From NCBI RefSeq assembly GCF_901933205.1, contig NC_044600.1, positions 9,958,501 to 10,022,500 on the forward strand: a DNA stretch of 64,000 nt, written 5' to 3'. Positions within the stretch are counted from its first letter, which is position 1. Every line of letters begins with the position of its first letter. Source of the stretch: Camarhynchus parvulus. Taxonomy: Eukaryota > Chordata > Aves > Passeriformes > Thraupidae. Positions 14,137 through 27,949 of the stretch are shown here, piece by piece. The translations under genes and the position numbers were made by a program. The notes beneath the pieces were generated by a model. That model was not told where the DNA came from. It saw nothing but the letters and a program-made list of their open reading frames with translations, and searched no databases.

Positions 14137-17100
14137 GAAAGATTCAGTTACCTTGTGAACAGGATAAAAAAAAATTTCTGGCTGTTCTAGCTGGATGGTG
14201 ATCTGCTGTATTATCCTTATAATAAAAGTTCATACCTGACAAAGGTAAATGCCCACAGAAAACTTTATCAGTCAGAATAAACCAATGATAATGAAGCTCA
14301 AAATGCCAACATGGCGTCTAACCAAAGAGTGGCCTTCCTCCTTCCTACAGAGTGGCCCTGGACCAACTGAAAACCTCTTTTGTTTAATCACTGAGCCATT
14401 TCCAGTACAACTGCTCTTAAAAACGTCCCCAGCTAATTCACTTTTATCTCTTTTAAACACTTGGTATTTCAGCAAAATTACCATGGCTATACAAGTACTG
14501 CTCCTGAAAGCACTCAATTATTGCTGCTAACCAGCACATCTCCAGAATTCATTTCAGAACTCTCAGTCTTCAGCATCTTGCAACCTGAAAACAAAGGAAG
14601 TCAGATACTGATGTGTGCCTTATCCAAGTTCAGTGCACAACAACGTTCTCCATCTAACATTACACTACAGCACAGCCTGAAGGATTCAGCTGAGCTTTTG
14701 TAGATCATACAAAGCATAATCTTGAGATATGATCTAGTGGACTCTGACTCTTTAGGCTATCCATTCAGATTTCCTAAGAATTCTAACTGGATTTTTGTAG
14801 TATGTATGTTCAGGAAATATTTATTTGAGGCTTAATTTTTAGTTCTGCTTTGTTTCAGAAACTTAGTAATATCCTCTTGAATAGAAACAACATAATTAGC
14901 TGTATGCTGCTAATTTAATGGTGTTTGAGAAGATATTGCTCAACTACTGGGTTTATTTTAATGCTCTAATTAGAAAATTTTTAAACATTATTATAGATCA
15001 AATTACTATTGTTCTACATGATATTTCTCAGAAAAATTTTACAGAAAAGCTAAATCCATTGAATTCATTGTCTGCTAAGAACAAACCAAACCAAAGTTCT
15101 ATTACAGACACACAGGGATCATTTATATGTCAGAAAATAAATTTGCATATAATGAAACAGCTCATGCAATTAAAACACGTTCAGAATAATAACATTTAAT
15201 TTCTTTTTAATTATGTAAAAAATGGAATAAAATTCTGTATGACCTCAGTTTCACTGAAGTCAAAAATATTATACAAATTTAGCCTATTAACCAGAAAAAG
15301 GCCACTGAATTCCCTATGGTTTTCCCAAGGACACTTATGAGTTCAGTCCAATTGTGGAGCTGCACCTCTCTCCAATGAAGTGACAGAGCAATTATGCTCT
15401 CAGAAGAACAGTGGCTCAGCAAACACCAGGGATACAGCAAGACGAGCCACAACCTCGTCTGTGCACACCCCAGAGGTCCACTGGCCTTTGCATCCCTCTG
15501 ACCTTCCTCCTGTGGTGTAAACTGATGTCAAAATCAGCTCGGTTTCCTCTCCCAAGTAACAAACCCATCCCAGCTCATGCCAATCAAACCTTTTCACTGA
15601 ACCATGAAATAATCTTTACAGCAGTAATTTTCCCAATAATTTAAAGATAGGAAAGTAACTTCAACACCATTGCCATTTAACACAGTAAAACACTGAATGT
15701 TCATGTACATAGAGACATATTTCAGAAGAAAGAAAAAGAATCTCTTTGCATACTACTTTTCCCTCCAGTTACCTCTTATGCCATTTTTCCCACTACTGAC
15801 TACTTGCTAGAAAAGACCAAAAAAATGAGCCTGGTATGTCCACACAGACACACAGTCAGTTCTAGAACATGTGGATAGGAAAGAAGTATAGAAACACTAG
15901 ATGATGACAGTGGACAATAGAAATCACTGCTCATGTTGTAAGAAGCAGAAAAGAGTCATCCCTAAATCTATTTCTGAGCCCAAGTCTAGTATCAAACTGT
16001 GCGCAAGTGAGTGCCCATACTAAACACATGGAAACAACATGCTGTGCATGCAATAATTAAATTGTTGACACACCCCTGCTTTTAAACCTGCTTGGATTTT
16101 TACAAACAGTATTGAGAAACACCAGCAGAAGATATGAAATGCAATCTTTATGAAATTCAGAGCGCCATCCATCCACCACGGAAAAAAACAACTTTATGAG
16201 AGTTCAGGAAGAAAAATCTAAATCTGCAGCAGAATGTAAGAGGCATTCCTAAAGGTGTGTTTTTCCCACTATATTTTAGGTCTGGGGGGAAAAGATTTAA
16301 TGTGAGATGAGAGGCTATACTTTATATAATATCTAATTGACACAAAAAAAAATAGTTATTTTTTTGGAAAATCAATAGAGAAAGACAAATCTGAAAATAA
16401 ATAGTGATTTAAGCACTCAAGAGTGTGAAACAGAATGACAAAACATTCATTACAGTTAAGGCTGACATTCTGTGACAAATGACTTTGTAACTCACATCTG
16501 ACAATCCCGATTTTATAGGAGAGAATTCATTTATAGGGACAATTAGGTCAAGATTTAGTACTTGAATTACATTTCTCACTTTTTGTCAATTTAAGTTATG
16601 ACTCTCTTATTTATTTGTATTTTAAAAATCACAACTCATTTTGAAGAATTCTTTTGGTGAAAGCTAAAATTGTATTGTACTTATGGTTACTAAAATATTG
16701 ATTTCTAACATAGATCAGCAAATACAAGTGCTGATGTAACTTCTTTCCCAACGGAAACCAGAGCTTGCAATGGTCTTTACATTGACTTAAATCAGACAAT
16801 CAGAAAACTACAATTTTAATACTGAAGCAACTTTTGAACAGACTGGTTTGAACCTATCAGTTCTCCTTCACTGTGAAGAAAATACTTTATTAGAAATTCT
16901 CTTCATCTCCCTCCTCTCCACAAACAACAGAACTTGCTGGCAGCTCTTTTATACCCTGAAGCACCTCTACTTATTTTCCCAAGTGATATTTGACAGAGGA
17001 AGTCAGCTCCTTTTCTTTAAATCTGATGGCAATTTTCCTCATTCACGTTAATTAAAGTAGATTTACATTTGGAAAAGAAAACAATGGTCTTTGCCTACTT

Positions 17101-20100
17101 TATATGAGAATCTTCTAATATCATAAAGAAAATACAACTCAACTGAAAACATCAAATATGTGTCCTCAACTCTGCAAGAACTGATGGAACAAGGAAAAAG
17201 ATCCTACACAGGAAGAGTTATTAGATAAATGCTTATCTTGTAACATTAGAAATAAAAAATTCCAAACACAGATTCTTGCTTTAGCTCTTTGGAAGATTAT
17301 GATTCTAGAAGTCTAGATTTTGAAGAAAACTATATTCAGTTAATAATATCATAGTGATTTAACTCTGCTTGTTGTCATTCTGAAGCCCACCACTTCCTGT
17401 GAATGCAAATCTTTAATATATCAGGTTAGAATTTAGAAATAAGGGCTATCGACCAGCACACCTATTATACTGTCATCTAAGTCACACTGCATGGGTAAGA
17501 TTTTTCATTCTGAAGAGCCCAAATTTCCCTCTTGTGATATGTTAGTCATTGATGTTTTTACAGTTGTAGCTTTAATTACCCTTTCTCTCACTTCAGAGAT
17601 TCAGGAAATAAAGCTTGCATCAGTAAATATCATGAGAAATCCTTGTCTGACATTTCAACCTGACTTTTGAATTAAATATGCATTTTTTCAATTATGTTTA
17701 TTAATAAGGTTGGAGGTAACTTTGCTGTTATTAATTTGAATTGCTTTGCCATAGCCCAATAGTTCTGAGGTACCTATGTATGGTATGAGACACACGTGGA
17801 TGAGAGATGGTTTCAGGCTTCTACAGGAGGATGATTTGCATTTGAGAGCTGTCATATTCTGTGGAGGTAAGGGAAGAGCTGGCAGTGCTCCAAGCACATC
17901 TGGAGAACTTGTCTCAGCTCTCCTCACTCCCACACATGCTCCAGGGATCATAGAGGAAACGCTTCACACGCCCCCCTCTCCATCCTCTTCCCCAAACCCC
18001 AAAACAAAACAGGCATGAGGAAATTAAATAAAGCAGCTCTGGATAATTGAATCGATTATCACAGGAACACGGCAGCTAACAGGAATTTTGAGGGGATGGT
18101 GTGGCTGGGGAGATCCCACCAATCTCAGCAGCACTGCCCTAGGAAGTTGATTTCAGTCATAAGAATCAAGATTTTTGGTGACCATTACTATTCAAGGTAA
18201 AGTGGAGGCTGAAGCTGCTCCTCCCAGATGTACTAGTTTACATGGATTAAAAAAACAAAGTAGAAGAAAAACACCCTTTAATGAACACAGATGGAGAGGT
18301 AAGGAAAAGTCTTCAATATTCAGATTTTCTGCTGTACTCAAAGGGTACGAAGAACATCTCTTATGTGCCTTGACAAATTGTTAGATATATGTATAGTTAG
18401 TCAAACTATTAGGAAAAATATTAGTCTAAGAAGTTGTTAGGAATCAGTTCTGTCACATCTTTGGATTAGATGGTGCAGAAGAAAATGAGATTTCACAACC
18501 CAGTAACAGAACTACAAAGCCTAATGGGAATGATTTTCCTGTATTGTCTGTTGTTGTGGATTTAAAAGATCAGCATGCACAAACACACAGAAGAAAATAA
18601 TGCAAATGTCAATTTGTAAAGCTCCAGCTCTGCTCACTGAGCCTAAGTACTGAGTGAGATCCAAGGGCATCAGCACCAGCAGGGGGGAGAGCTCCTGCTC
18701 AGGAGGCACCAGCTGTGGCATTTGGTGACTCTTGCAAGGAAAATAAAGTAGAAAAATAAAGATATGGAAACCAGCTGCAGGGTTGAATTCCCAAGAGTGC
18801 TCTTGATATGATCACTGAGGCCTCTCTCTCTCCACTGAGATCAGAAATATCTTTGCAAAGGAATATGATTATTTTACAAATATATTGGTGAAACAAGTGC
18901 ACAGGGAACAACTCACTCAGCAGAATCTGCAATTCTTTTATCATCAGTTTAACTGAGAACAAAATCACAGGATATTTATATGTATTCTCAGAGAAAAGAG
19001 AGGATTTTTTTTTCCCAACTGACCTTTTAAAACAATTCTGCAGAATGGAGACCTTATGATACCTAAGCTTGAGGATCTCTCCTGGCAGTGAGAAGTCACA
19101 GAGGCAGTTCCCACCTTCCTGAGTGTCTACAAACAATCTCAGTGCTACTGGGGAAACTGGTACTAAGCAGTCAACCTCCACCAGCCACTTCCAAGCCTTC
19201 AGCCATAACAGGAATGTTGGGGAGGAGAAAGGAAGAGAGCATCAATCAAAGTAACCACTGAGCACAAAACATGAAGAAAAGTGAGTTGATCACTTCTTTT
19301 ACAGTCAGGAAGACTAAACTTACATGAAAATAAACATGACAACTAAGTCTGAACTGATGGGCAAGGACTAAATTACATGAAGAGCTTGAGCATACTAGGC
19401 TAGATCTTGCCTCTATACTTCTCAAAACCCAAAAGGAATCAAAAAAATCAGCTGATCTGAGAAATAATAACATAGCAGTGTGAAGAATGTGTTGTAGGGC
19501 AAAAAGCAGTTATTAAGTAAGGAGCACATCAAGCCAGAAGGTGCTGCATGAGCTTCTGAACTCCCCTCTGACTCACACGGCATTACCATGAACAGACCAC
19601 CACCAGTATGGGAAAAGTGAAGGAAAGACTCACATTGCAAAATTGAGCTTGCAGCCTATTATACTTGGAAAACCTATTGAGAGTCAGCCTTTCCTGTGAT
19701 GCAAGAGTTTTTAATTTCATTAGCTGTACTAGAACACAAATAAATTGAGATATTAATCAAAACAATTAAATGGAAGACAAAACTTGTTGAAAACAAAGTC
19801 CAGTGGGCTTTCCAAATGTGATTTTACAAGCACATATTGTTACAACTGGGTTTTTTTTTTTAATTCCCTGCCAACTTGTCATTATCCATCAGCAGGTCTT
19901 CACTGATCACATGTCAATTAATAAACCTGCAGACAAGCTGGATACTGTAAATTAATTTAATGTGCGAGAGGAAAGTTGGAGAAACCAGTTTCTGCTTGAC
20001 CTCCTCTGGTTACTTCACCTGGCTTGGCCCTCTGTACAACTGCACTGTGAACTAGCTCAGGGTTCTGCATTGAGAACTAACAGAGAAAAGGAACTATTTT

Positions 20101-23100
20101 TTTGTACAAGTACAGTTCTGATCTTGAGCAGAAGCAGGGTCACCAGGCCATCACAGAGATGGCAGGTTGGGGTGGTCAGGGTGATCTATGGTGTCAGTGC
20201 ATTTTAAGAGTGATACAAGAACATTTCAGGGTAACATAACAAATAGTGTCCTCCCCACTCCTGCAGTGCTTCCTGCCCAAAGCCTGCAAACACACAGGAA
20301 CTGACTTCTAATCATCTCCACAGTACTCAGAATGGAATTTCAAAAAATAAAAATTGAAGCAAAACCATAGAAGTCAGCTGGCACAAACCTATGCATTTAG
20401 TTCATCAACCACAGACTGAGTTTACAAAACAAAAAAAGGCAAGAAAAGAAAGTTAATTTAACTGAGCTATGGACTGAAATACAGGCTGACTGAAAGGGTT
20501 CCAATCCAGGAACAGCTGGAACCATAAAGGGTTCAAATTCAAGGGCAGTTGTAGATTGTTTTCCTGTTGTCTCTTCTATCCCATTCCCAGTGCAAACATT
20601 GGAGGAAGGAAATTAGGAGGACCTATCCTTTCCTCCTAGCAGGACAGTCACTAAAGTCAACCCAGCTTTGAATATGTGCTGGGAAGACAGGGACTCTTGT
20701 GGAAAAATGGTTTCAGAAAGCAAGTATTTTAAAACAAGACTTCTTTTTATTTAATCATCTCACTATGAATTTTTGTCATTCTGGGCAAACAGCCAGTAAA
20801 GGGAAGAAAAAAACATCTCCTGCAATCCATGAAACAAGAGAACACATGAAAATCATAATGTTATGATTCAGCCATCTTTTCCACCTTCCACAAATACAAT
20901 ACATTGTACTTTGAGTTTGAAATAGGCTCTATTTCTTATTACAGAAAGAATAAACTTTGCACACATCATCAAAAGTGCCCCAGGGTGTGTCCAGCTGATG
21001 CTGTCTGTGCTCTCCTCAGGGCTGGCCTGGCTGGACTCGCAACCAGGGCACCCTCGTGGCCCATTGTGGTTTCTGACAGGAAACCTGCAGGGCTGATTAT
21101 GAGCACCAGGATCCCTTATTAACCACTTCTCTGCAGAATTGTGCTAAAGCAAAATGGAGCTAATGCACTTTCTAATGCAGCAAGACATTCTTGCATCCTG
21201 ACCTGTTATCCATTTGGAAAGAGGCTCTGTGAGAAGCAAGTTAATATTGTATTTCTCTCCTTTTAGCAGCATTTTTAAATACTCTTGTGGATACTGAAAC
21301 AGGCATCAGCTCAGGGAAACTGCTGCTCGAGCAGGCTGTTTGAAGGGACTGCATTCACTGCTGGATGGAATAAAACCATTTCCTACATGTTTTATCCATG
21401 GAAAAAGAATAAATCACTTCAATAGCTTATCTAGGATTCAAAGTGCACAGCATGTGAGTATGTTGTTTCCTACAACATTTTCAGGACCTCATTACACTTT
21501 TTTGAGGCTGGCTTCCACCAGGTTCACTAATTCCCTCTATTTTCCCCCTCTCCTTTCCGCCACAATTTGTTTCTGGGTAATCCCCATCTCCCTCTCAGCT
21601 TTAATCTATTAAAGCTCTATTTCATTGTACATCATCCTTCTGTCCCTGTTTCCCCTGTCACCTTCTCACAACACATCACCACAGTTCATGGTGCATGAGG
21701 CCCCTGCACGAAGCCAGTGAAAAGTGTATTTCTGATCTGGAGGAGGACCTGCACACAACTGAGCAGCTTGGAGTTACCCACAGCCAAACAAGGCAGAGTT
21801 GAGGCCACTCCTCCACTTCTGTGCCACTGCTTTCAAGCCATGTAATATGGAACTGAACAATTTCTGGATTATTTAAAAGAGTTCAGTAGGACATTGTTAC
21901 AATTTCTGAAATAACAATTTAGTAACAGGAGAACATCTTATTTTCTAAAGCTTCTCCATGAAGACAGATGTTTTTCCTACACACAAAACCAGAGTAGTAC
22001 TATTTAAAATTAGCATCCAAGTGAAGAAAGATTCTTCTACTCCTTAATTAATATAAGGCCAATATAAGGATGTTAATATCCCTGAGTTGAACAGTTTTGT
22101 TTCTAATAAATAAGGCTTTTCAATGATTATATTTTAATAATTTAAAAAGGTGGAATCTGGTTCATAAACAAAATCTATGATTCTTAGTGAAGACCATTAG
22201 ATTTTCTCAAGTTCAATATTGTCTTCCCTCTTAACCTGGAAGCCAGACTGCCCTCCAAGCCAAGCAGTCAATCATTGTCCCATGCAAGTGTTAAAAAAGC
22301 AAGAATTTCCAACCTCAGTGGATCATAACAGATTATAAAACTGCCTCTATGACTGGACTAGAATACTGAGCTTCTTTTATTTTAATGCCATAGGAAAAAT
22401 CCTCAAGTAGAGGAAGGCTGCAGAAATTCTGCTTCTATTTATGGATTTTTTCCCCCTCTGTTAGTTTTACCGGCACAAACTCCTAAAACTAGTACTGGTG
22501 GTGTAGACAGGCTTGCTGGTAGCCTCATCTGCCCTTCTCTGGCATTATTAATACACCATGTGTGGCCTCTAGGAGGTCCTCAAAGTGACTGGAAGACTCC
22601 TGAGGAGGAGACCCTCTAGAGGAACAGCACACTGAGCACTTGGAATGCATCTCTTATAAAGTATTTCAGCAGCCTGAAAAACAGAGGAAAAAAGTATAAA
22701 TTGAAAGGATTTAAGGGCCACCATAAAGCTGTTAGCTCAGAGAGCTGTGAAGGATGGAAGGAAAGCACTACATCTGCTAAGTTTGAGTTTCATATTCTAG
22801 AAGAACACAAAGATGCAAAGAGCCCATACTTTGGTCTATGTTCAGACACTACAATCCTCTTGGGAAAAGTGTCAGAAAACAGTTTAAAACCACTGATGAA
22901 CAAAATGTAGGCATGAAATAGGAGAATCTCTCATCTTAAAAGCGTAGCAGAGGAAGTGATTAGATTTAGGGTTGATAGAAGGCCCTAGATCAAAATACAA
23001 AGAGAAGGTATTTCCTTTCTCAAAGCATGGAGATGAAGAGAAGTAACAAACAAGAGGAGAAAAAATTCCTCCAGAGTCTCACTTTTCAGAGGAGGAAATG

Positions 23101-25230
23101 TAGCAGTGGGTCTCTCTTACCACTCAGACCACAGCTGTGTGCCAAGGCACTGCAGAACAGCTCAGGTGAACCCCAGCTAAGCCTTTAGAACAACAGTAAA
23201 ATCTGCACAGGCAAAATTATTTGCTCCTTACAGTATCTGTTTGTAGCTTTTAGTAACCACAAAACACAGAGAATGTGGGATTTTCACTTTCTAAGAGCCT
23301 AACTCAACCAATAAAACTGAAGAGCAAGGAAGTTTTCTCCATTTGTCTGGTCACTAAGTGGCAGCACATGCTTAATTTCATAAATAATTCAAGGTAATAG
23401 GAAGTATTAACTTTAAAGTAATTATTAGCAAAAATAGTCCTTTCTATAAGAAGCCGAACCAGCAGCATAAACAAATACTTGTACTCTTGGGAATAATTAC
23501 ATTTATATTCATGAAATGAATATTTTTCAAGGACATCAGTGTAGATAAGCATGGGTTAGGGCAGAGCATTTCTTGCAACTTACTTATCATGCTGCATGGA
23601 AAAATGTATTTGGCTCAATCAGTTTCAGAAAGGAGCTAGGGTGAGATATGCTGCAACAGAACTACACATAAATCCAGACATATTAGCAACAGAAATTAAA
23701 AGTCAGACTTTTATTTCCATGATACCAGCCTTTTTAGTGCTCCTAAATAAAGTTGATCCTACCAGGAATGGATTTGTTTTTCCCCAAACAGCTAGGACAG
23801 GTTCCCTGGAATACTGCACTTCTCAAACCATCAAATATGCATCAAAACAAATGAGAGCAATCCAAACTAACAACTCATACTCCCTGGCTGGATTATGTGT
23901 GTCATTCACACCCATTAATAAAACAGAACTCTTCAGTAAACTCTGCATAATGTTTCATTCAGAAGCCAGGTGACACTGGGCAGGATTTGTCTCAACTCTC
24001 CAGCGGAGCAGGTGAATTATTTGGTATAAAATCATGCTGACTATTTGGTGAATGTGTTTAGGCTTTTGGAATATTGCAAGAATGAGACATAATGTAAAAC
24101 ACTGCAATATGACTGTTCACTGGCTGTTTCTTAAACTGAAATTATAGCATGATAATCATTACACAGCTGAAAATCAGGAAAAAACAATCACATTACCTGT
24201 AAATTAAAAAACCCTCAGGCCACACATCACATCTTTCACTGAGCTGAGATCTGTATGTGTGCTTACATATATTTTTAATGCTGTCAATCAATTGTTTTGT
24301 ACTGTGTGCAGAAATTACATTAACCAGTATATGGATTTACAAAGCAAAACTACAACAGGCTCTGGGTGTTCTGGGGAACAAGGGTAGGGAGCAGATCACT
24401 AACCTCATGTTACAGAATTCAGAAATTGAACTAGTTTTGAAAGCATTATTTTCAGGGGAAAGTTGTAGGGAGCTGGTTTATCACTTAAACTATTTGTCTA
24501 ATATTTTTAATTCCTTACTGCAATATGACATTTGGTTGTTTTTTTCTGAAATTTTAACCATTTGGAACGAATCTCTCATACCAGGTCCCTACCTCAGGGT
24601 GTTCAGGGAAGCAGGATGGCTATTCAGATTCACCCAGACATGTCTGAGGATGATGCTGGGGACAATGTGTTTTACATAAGTCACTGGAGACCACCCCTCT
24701 GAAATGCTCCAGGGCCCCCAGCTGTTGCTGGTACACAAGATTTGCAAACTGTGGTAGCATTAGCCTTTATGTCAGTCTTGCATCTAAACTGAATGCAGAC
24801 AAGTCCTCAGAGGCCCCTGGGTAACCAGAAATGCTCACACCACATTGTAGAGAGGCTGAGGAGACTTCAGCCCAGGGCTACAGTGCTCAGGTCTCTGCTC
24901 CCTGCACTCAGGCAGCAAGGAGAGCACTAGGGAATGAGCCTGCCAGAGGTTTCCTCCTTCTGCACTCCCAAAGACCTCTGCTTAAAGGCACTTCAGTGTG
25001 ATGGAGAGGACACACAGCTGATTGAAGCTACTACAGAAGAGAGAAGATATGATGAAACCATCTGGACAGAAACCAGATAAATAGAATCAAGAAGTGAGGG
25101 GGAATCATTAAAAACAGATTAAATAGAAAAGGAGAGAAAGGATGAATGCACAAAACCAATATGAGCAGGAACAGTGAAATCGTATCTCTTGGAGATGCTA
25201 TGATGACTAGAATCTGAATGCAAGGTCCAC

Positions 25231-25259
25231 AAGGAAGAAATTAGGTAAGGAAGAAATTA
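25231..25259. repeat. Two tandem copies of AAGGAAGAAATTA
   Basis: Identical 13-mers start at 25231 and 25247, a period of 16 bases. This is a small local duplication. Confidence 0.85.
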
Positions 25260-25694
25260 ACTAAAAGAAAACTCTGGGGCAAATCTCGAGCTTGGAAAGA
25301 AAGTGCTTGGGACAGACCAGGGAAAGAGCTCAACTTCAGGGAAAGGAGAGGGGAGAAAAAAAACCCAAATTGCCAAAAAACCGCCACCTTCCTACTGCTA
25401 TCAAACATTTGCCAGCTCAAGTAGAGTAAATGGTAATATTTGAACCTAGATGTTAGAAACTGATAAAAACCAACTGATGCCAGATGATAATTACACTTCT
25501 TATTTTGCTTTCTTTATAAATCTACAGAGTTGCAACTTAAGTCAGTGAGAACTATTCCTAGTCATATATTGTACTACTATTTAAGTATTCAAAAAAAATC
25601 AGGTGTTGAGCAGTTCAAACTAGACGCCCAAGTTTTGCAGGTATTTTTCACTTAATTTATATTAATGTGAATCCCTACGCATAAAAGAGAGGTA

Positions 25695-25800
25695 AATATC
25701 CCCCACTGTTTCCCAGGGTTATTGCAAAGAGAAATACATAAACATAGATGAAGTATTTGAATAACACAATGATGAGCACCATAGTGCTGAGCATCTCAGA
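25695..25800 (+). repeat. Probable MIR-like (ancient tRNA-derived SINE) relic
   Basis: The order CCCAGGGTTATTGCAAAGAG, AAATACATAAACATAGATG, AAGTATTTGAATAACA and CAATGATGAGCACCATAG follows the 3' half of MIR elements as seen in sauropsids. It is heavily diverged, with no boundaries or duplications visible. A repeat-library alignment would settle it. Confidence 0.5.
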
Positions 25801-26589
25801 ATTGCCAATAGGAATTTAATACTACTGTAAGTACAAGGATTGAACAGTGGCAATATATAAGACTTAAGGTTATACACTGAACAATTAAAATGAACTAAAA
25901 CATCAAATAGTTTGTCATTATGGCAGCAACAGTCTCTTCTGTGGACTCAAAATGACAGGGAGAGGTCACAGGCAGAAAATGCAATCACTGACTGTAACAC
26001 AATGTATATATGCAGAGACCTTTAATTCTGACACTAGAAATATTGTTGATAACTAGATTTGATGATTTTAGACTAATGATCATCATCCTAAGAGAAAGAG
26101 AATAAATACAGAAAAGCAGCATTGTTTGACATGAAAAATCAAACAACACTGAAAATGTACCTGCAGGCACATAGAGATATTCAGAGGGCTGCAAAGACTT
26201 AAGTTTAACAGAGATGGTGTCACATTGTTAAATTGTTTTTGCTAGAAGCTTTTAATTTCCTAGTGAATTTTTATACTAACTGAGGAATATAGGAACATGA
26301 GTTTCCTTTGTTCCAGAACTCTTTCCCTGGCACATTTCTATTCTCAAGACAGAAGATCACTATTCCAACTTGCTTGGGAACATGTTTTGTTTAATTTCAT
26401 AACACAGGGATATACAAAATATACACACCTTCTTATTTCATTCCCTTGCTCACCTCTCTGTGATCTTTGCCTATCATGAAGAATTAAGGTAGAGATTTCA
26501 GTATTTGTTGTGGCAATGTGATGAAGCAAATTCTGCTCCTGTATAAATGGGTTTATAAAGCAGGGCTGAAACCTTCTCATTCATAAAAT

Positions 26590-26740
26590 GTATGGATTAG
26601 TCAGCATGTAAGTGACAGCAATAATTAAATTAATTTAGTCACGTGTATTTACACATAACAAGTGCCTTTGCCATGAGCTATTATTAGCTCTTATAAGTTA
26701 CTTCATAATGAGGTAGCAGAACTCTGTCTGATAACGCCAG
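26590..26740. promoter_or_regulatory. Possible noncoding regulatory block
   Basis: AATAATTAAATTAATTTAG, TAGTCACGTGTATTTAC (E-box CACGTG) and GAGCTATTATTAGCTC are packed in about 150 bases. The last is itself a short inverted repeat (GAGCTA...TAGCTC). No coding signal. Weak evidence. Confidence 0.2.
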
Positions 26741-27496
26741 CAAAGTGCTTGAATTTTAGAACTTCTAGAGCACAAGATCATGTTCTGTTCCTATTTTGGC
26801 AAGTGGCTCAGTGAATGTCAAATCATGCTGCCCTTCCTCAGGTAAAACTCTCAGTTCAAACAAATGTTTTCCCCCAAGAAAACAAGTCAGAAGCCAACTT
26901 GCTGGCTACTTTTTTAAACTAAACAAATTGTGACTGAGCTTTGTCACCAGTGCTGAGCTGGACTGAGCTGCTCGGATGCCCTGTAATTGCCAGCTCACAG
27001 AACACACTGCTGTTGGAGCTTGCTGCAGTCACAGTCACTCGCCGTGATTTTAAAACAAAACCAGACTGACACATAACTTGAATTCTGGACCTTGTTAAAA
27101 AAAATTCTAGGCCAAGGGTCATTGTTTCCTATGCCTTAATGCTCATAGGGCAGTCATGAAGTGTAATGCTCCAGTGTGAGATAATAAAATGCCTTTAGTA
27201 CATTTCTTTGCATCACTAGATGCAGCAGTCACAAAAGAAGAGTAGCACACAACTGCAATAGATAATGAAGGGAAGGCAGCCTTTTCCACAGACCTAATGC
27301 ATTTGTAAATGTATTTAAAAACACTGATCTTTTGCAGTAAAGTTAATATACTGTTTTATATTCAAATACAAGTCAAATTTCTCTGGTTCTCGATGAACAG
27401 TGGCAGCCCCTGATTTACATTTGTTTCAAAGCAATTTAAATTTTTCCAGTGGTCTCAAAATAGCCACATTTAATCCCACAGATAAGAAAATCACTG

Positions 27497-27502
27497 TTAG
27501 TT
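27497..27502. repeat. Target-site duplication, left copy
   Basis: TTAGTT immediately before the TG of the LTR. It is identical to the copy at 27882-27887. Confidence 0.85.
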
Positions 27503-27881
27503 TGTCACAGACATTTCTTTTATGAAAAATCCTCTCTTAGGATTTTCCTGCTGAAGCTGAGAAGTTCAGCAACCAGACATAAACAATAGGTTATCTGCTG
27601 CTGTGGAATGTGGCAGGTCTGCCTGGATTGGCCCAGTTTGGATGTTTGGGGTTGGTGACCAATCCAGAACTGAGATCTCTCGGACACAGTCTGAGAGAGC
27701 CGGTTTGTTATCCATTCTTTACTTTGTATTGTTAGGTAGCTAGCAGCTTCTGGAAACTCCTTTTTCTTATTAGTGTAGTTATAATAGATGTATATATCAT
27801 AACTTAATAAATCAAGCCTTCTGATCATGGAGCCCATCTCGTCTCTTCCTTCACCCTGAAACCCTTGTGACCACCGTCACA
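27503..27881 (+). mobile_element. Solo LTR of an endogenous retrovirus (ERVK-like by duplication length)
   Basis: The 379-bp element starts TGTCACAGAC and ends ACCGTCACA, giving the TG...CA ends of a retroviral LTR with imperfect inverted termini (TGTCAC versus GTCACA). It is bounded by a perfect 6-bp direct repeat, TTAGTT, at 27497-27502 and 27882-27887. A polyadenylation signal AATAAA lies at 27806-27811, about 70 bases before the right end, so transcription would read along the plus strand, opposite to TENM1. No internal retroviral genes flank it, so it is a solo LTR left by recombination between two LTRs. A 6-bp duplication is typical of the ERVK/beta-retrovirus-like class. The wording resembles LTRs I recall from passerine genomes; the exact family name is not assigned. 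Confidence 0.88.
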
Positions 27882-27887
27882 TTAGTT
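27882..27887. repeat. Target-site duplication, right copy
   Basis: TTAGTT immediately after the terminal CA of the LTR. The identity of both copies suggests an insertion that is not very old, although six bases are too few for dating. Confidence 0.85.
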
Positions 27888-27949
27888 CTATTCCAAAGAA
27901 AGTCTGTAAGGTTTAGACAAGCAGAATTCTCCTCACAATAACTTTCAGT

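Larger units (their letters stand above)
6641..25694. other. Unique AT-rich intron with a few low-complexity tracts
   Basis: This holds the C/A homopolymer cluster, the 13.19-kb hairpin and a weak regulatory candidate at 13.7 kb. Modestly GC-richer patches at about 7.85-8.01, 18.6-18.75 and 20.98-21.12 kb have no recognised identity. The open frame of 160 codons at 18699-19181 (minus) has no known domain. Confidence 0.55.

Noticed and set aside
18699..19181. 160-codon minus-strand open frame
   Set aside because: Same strand as TENM1, but no recognisable domain, no plausible splice context and ordinary intron composition. Length is within chance for 64 kb in six frames.
23596..23973. 125-codon plus-strand frame
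   Set aside because: No known domain and antisense to the gene. Judged a chance frame.
24257..24679. 140-codon plus-strand frame with a hydrophobic start
   Set aside because: The start looks like a signal peptide, but the rest is featureless and the frame is antisense to TENM1 without promoter or splice evidence.
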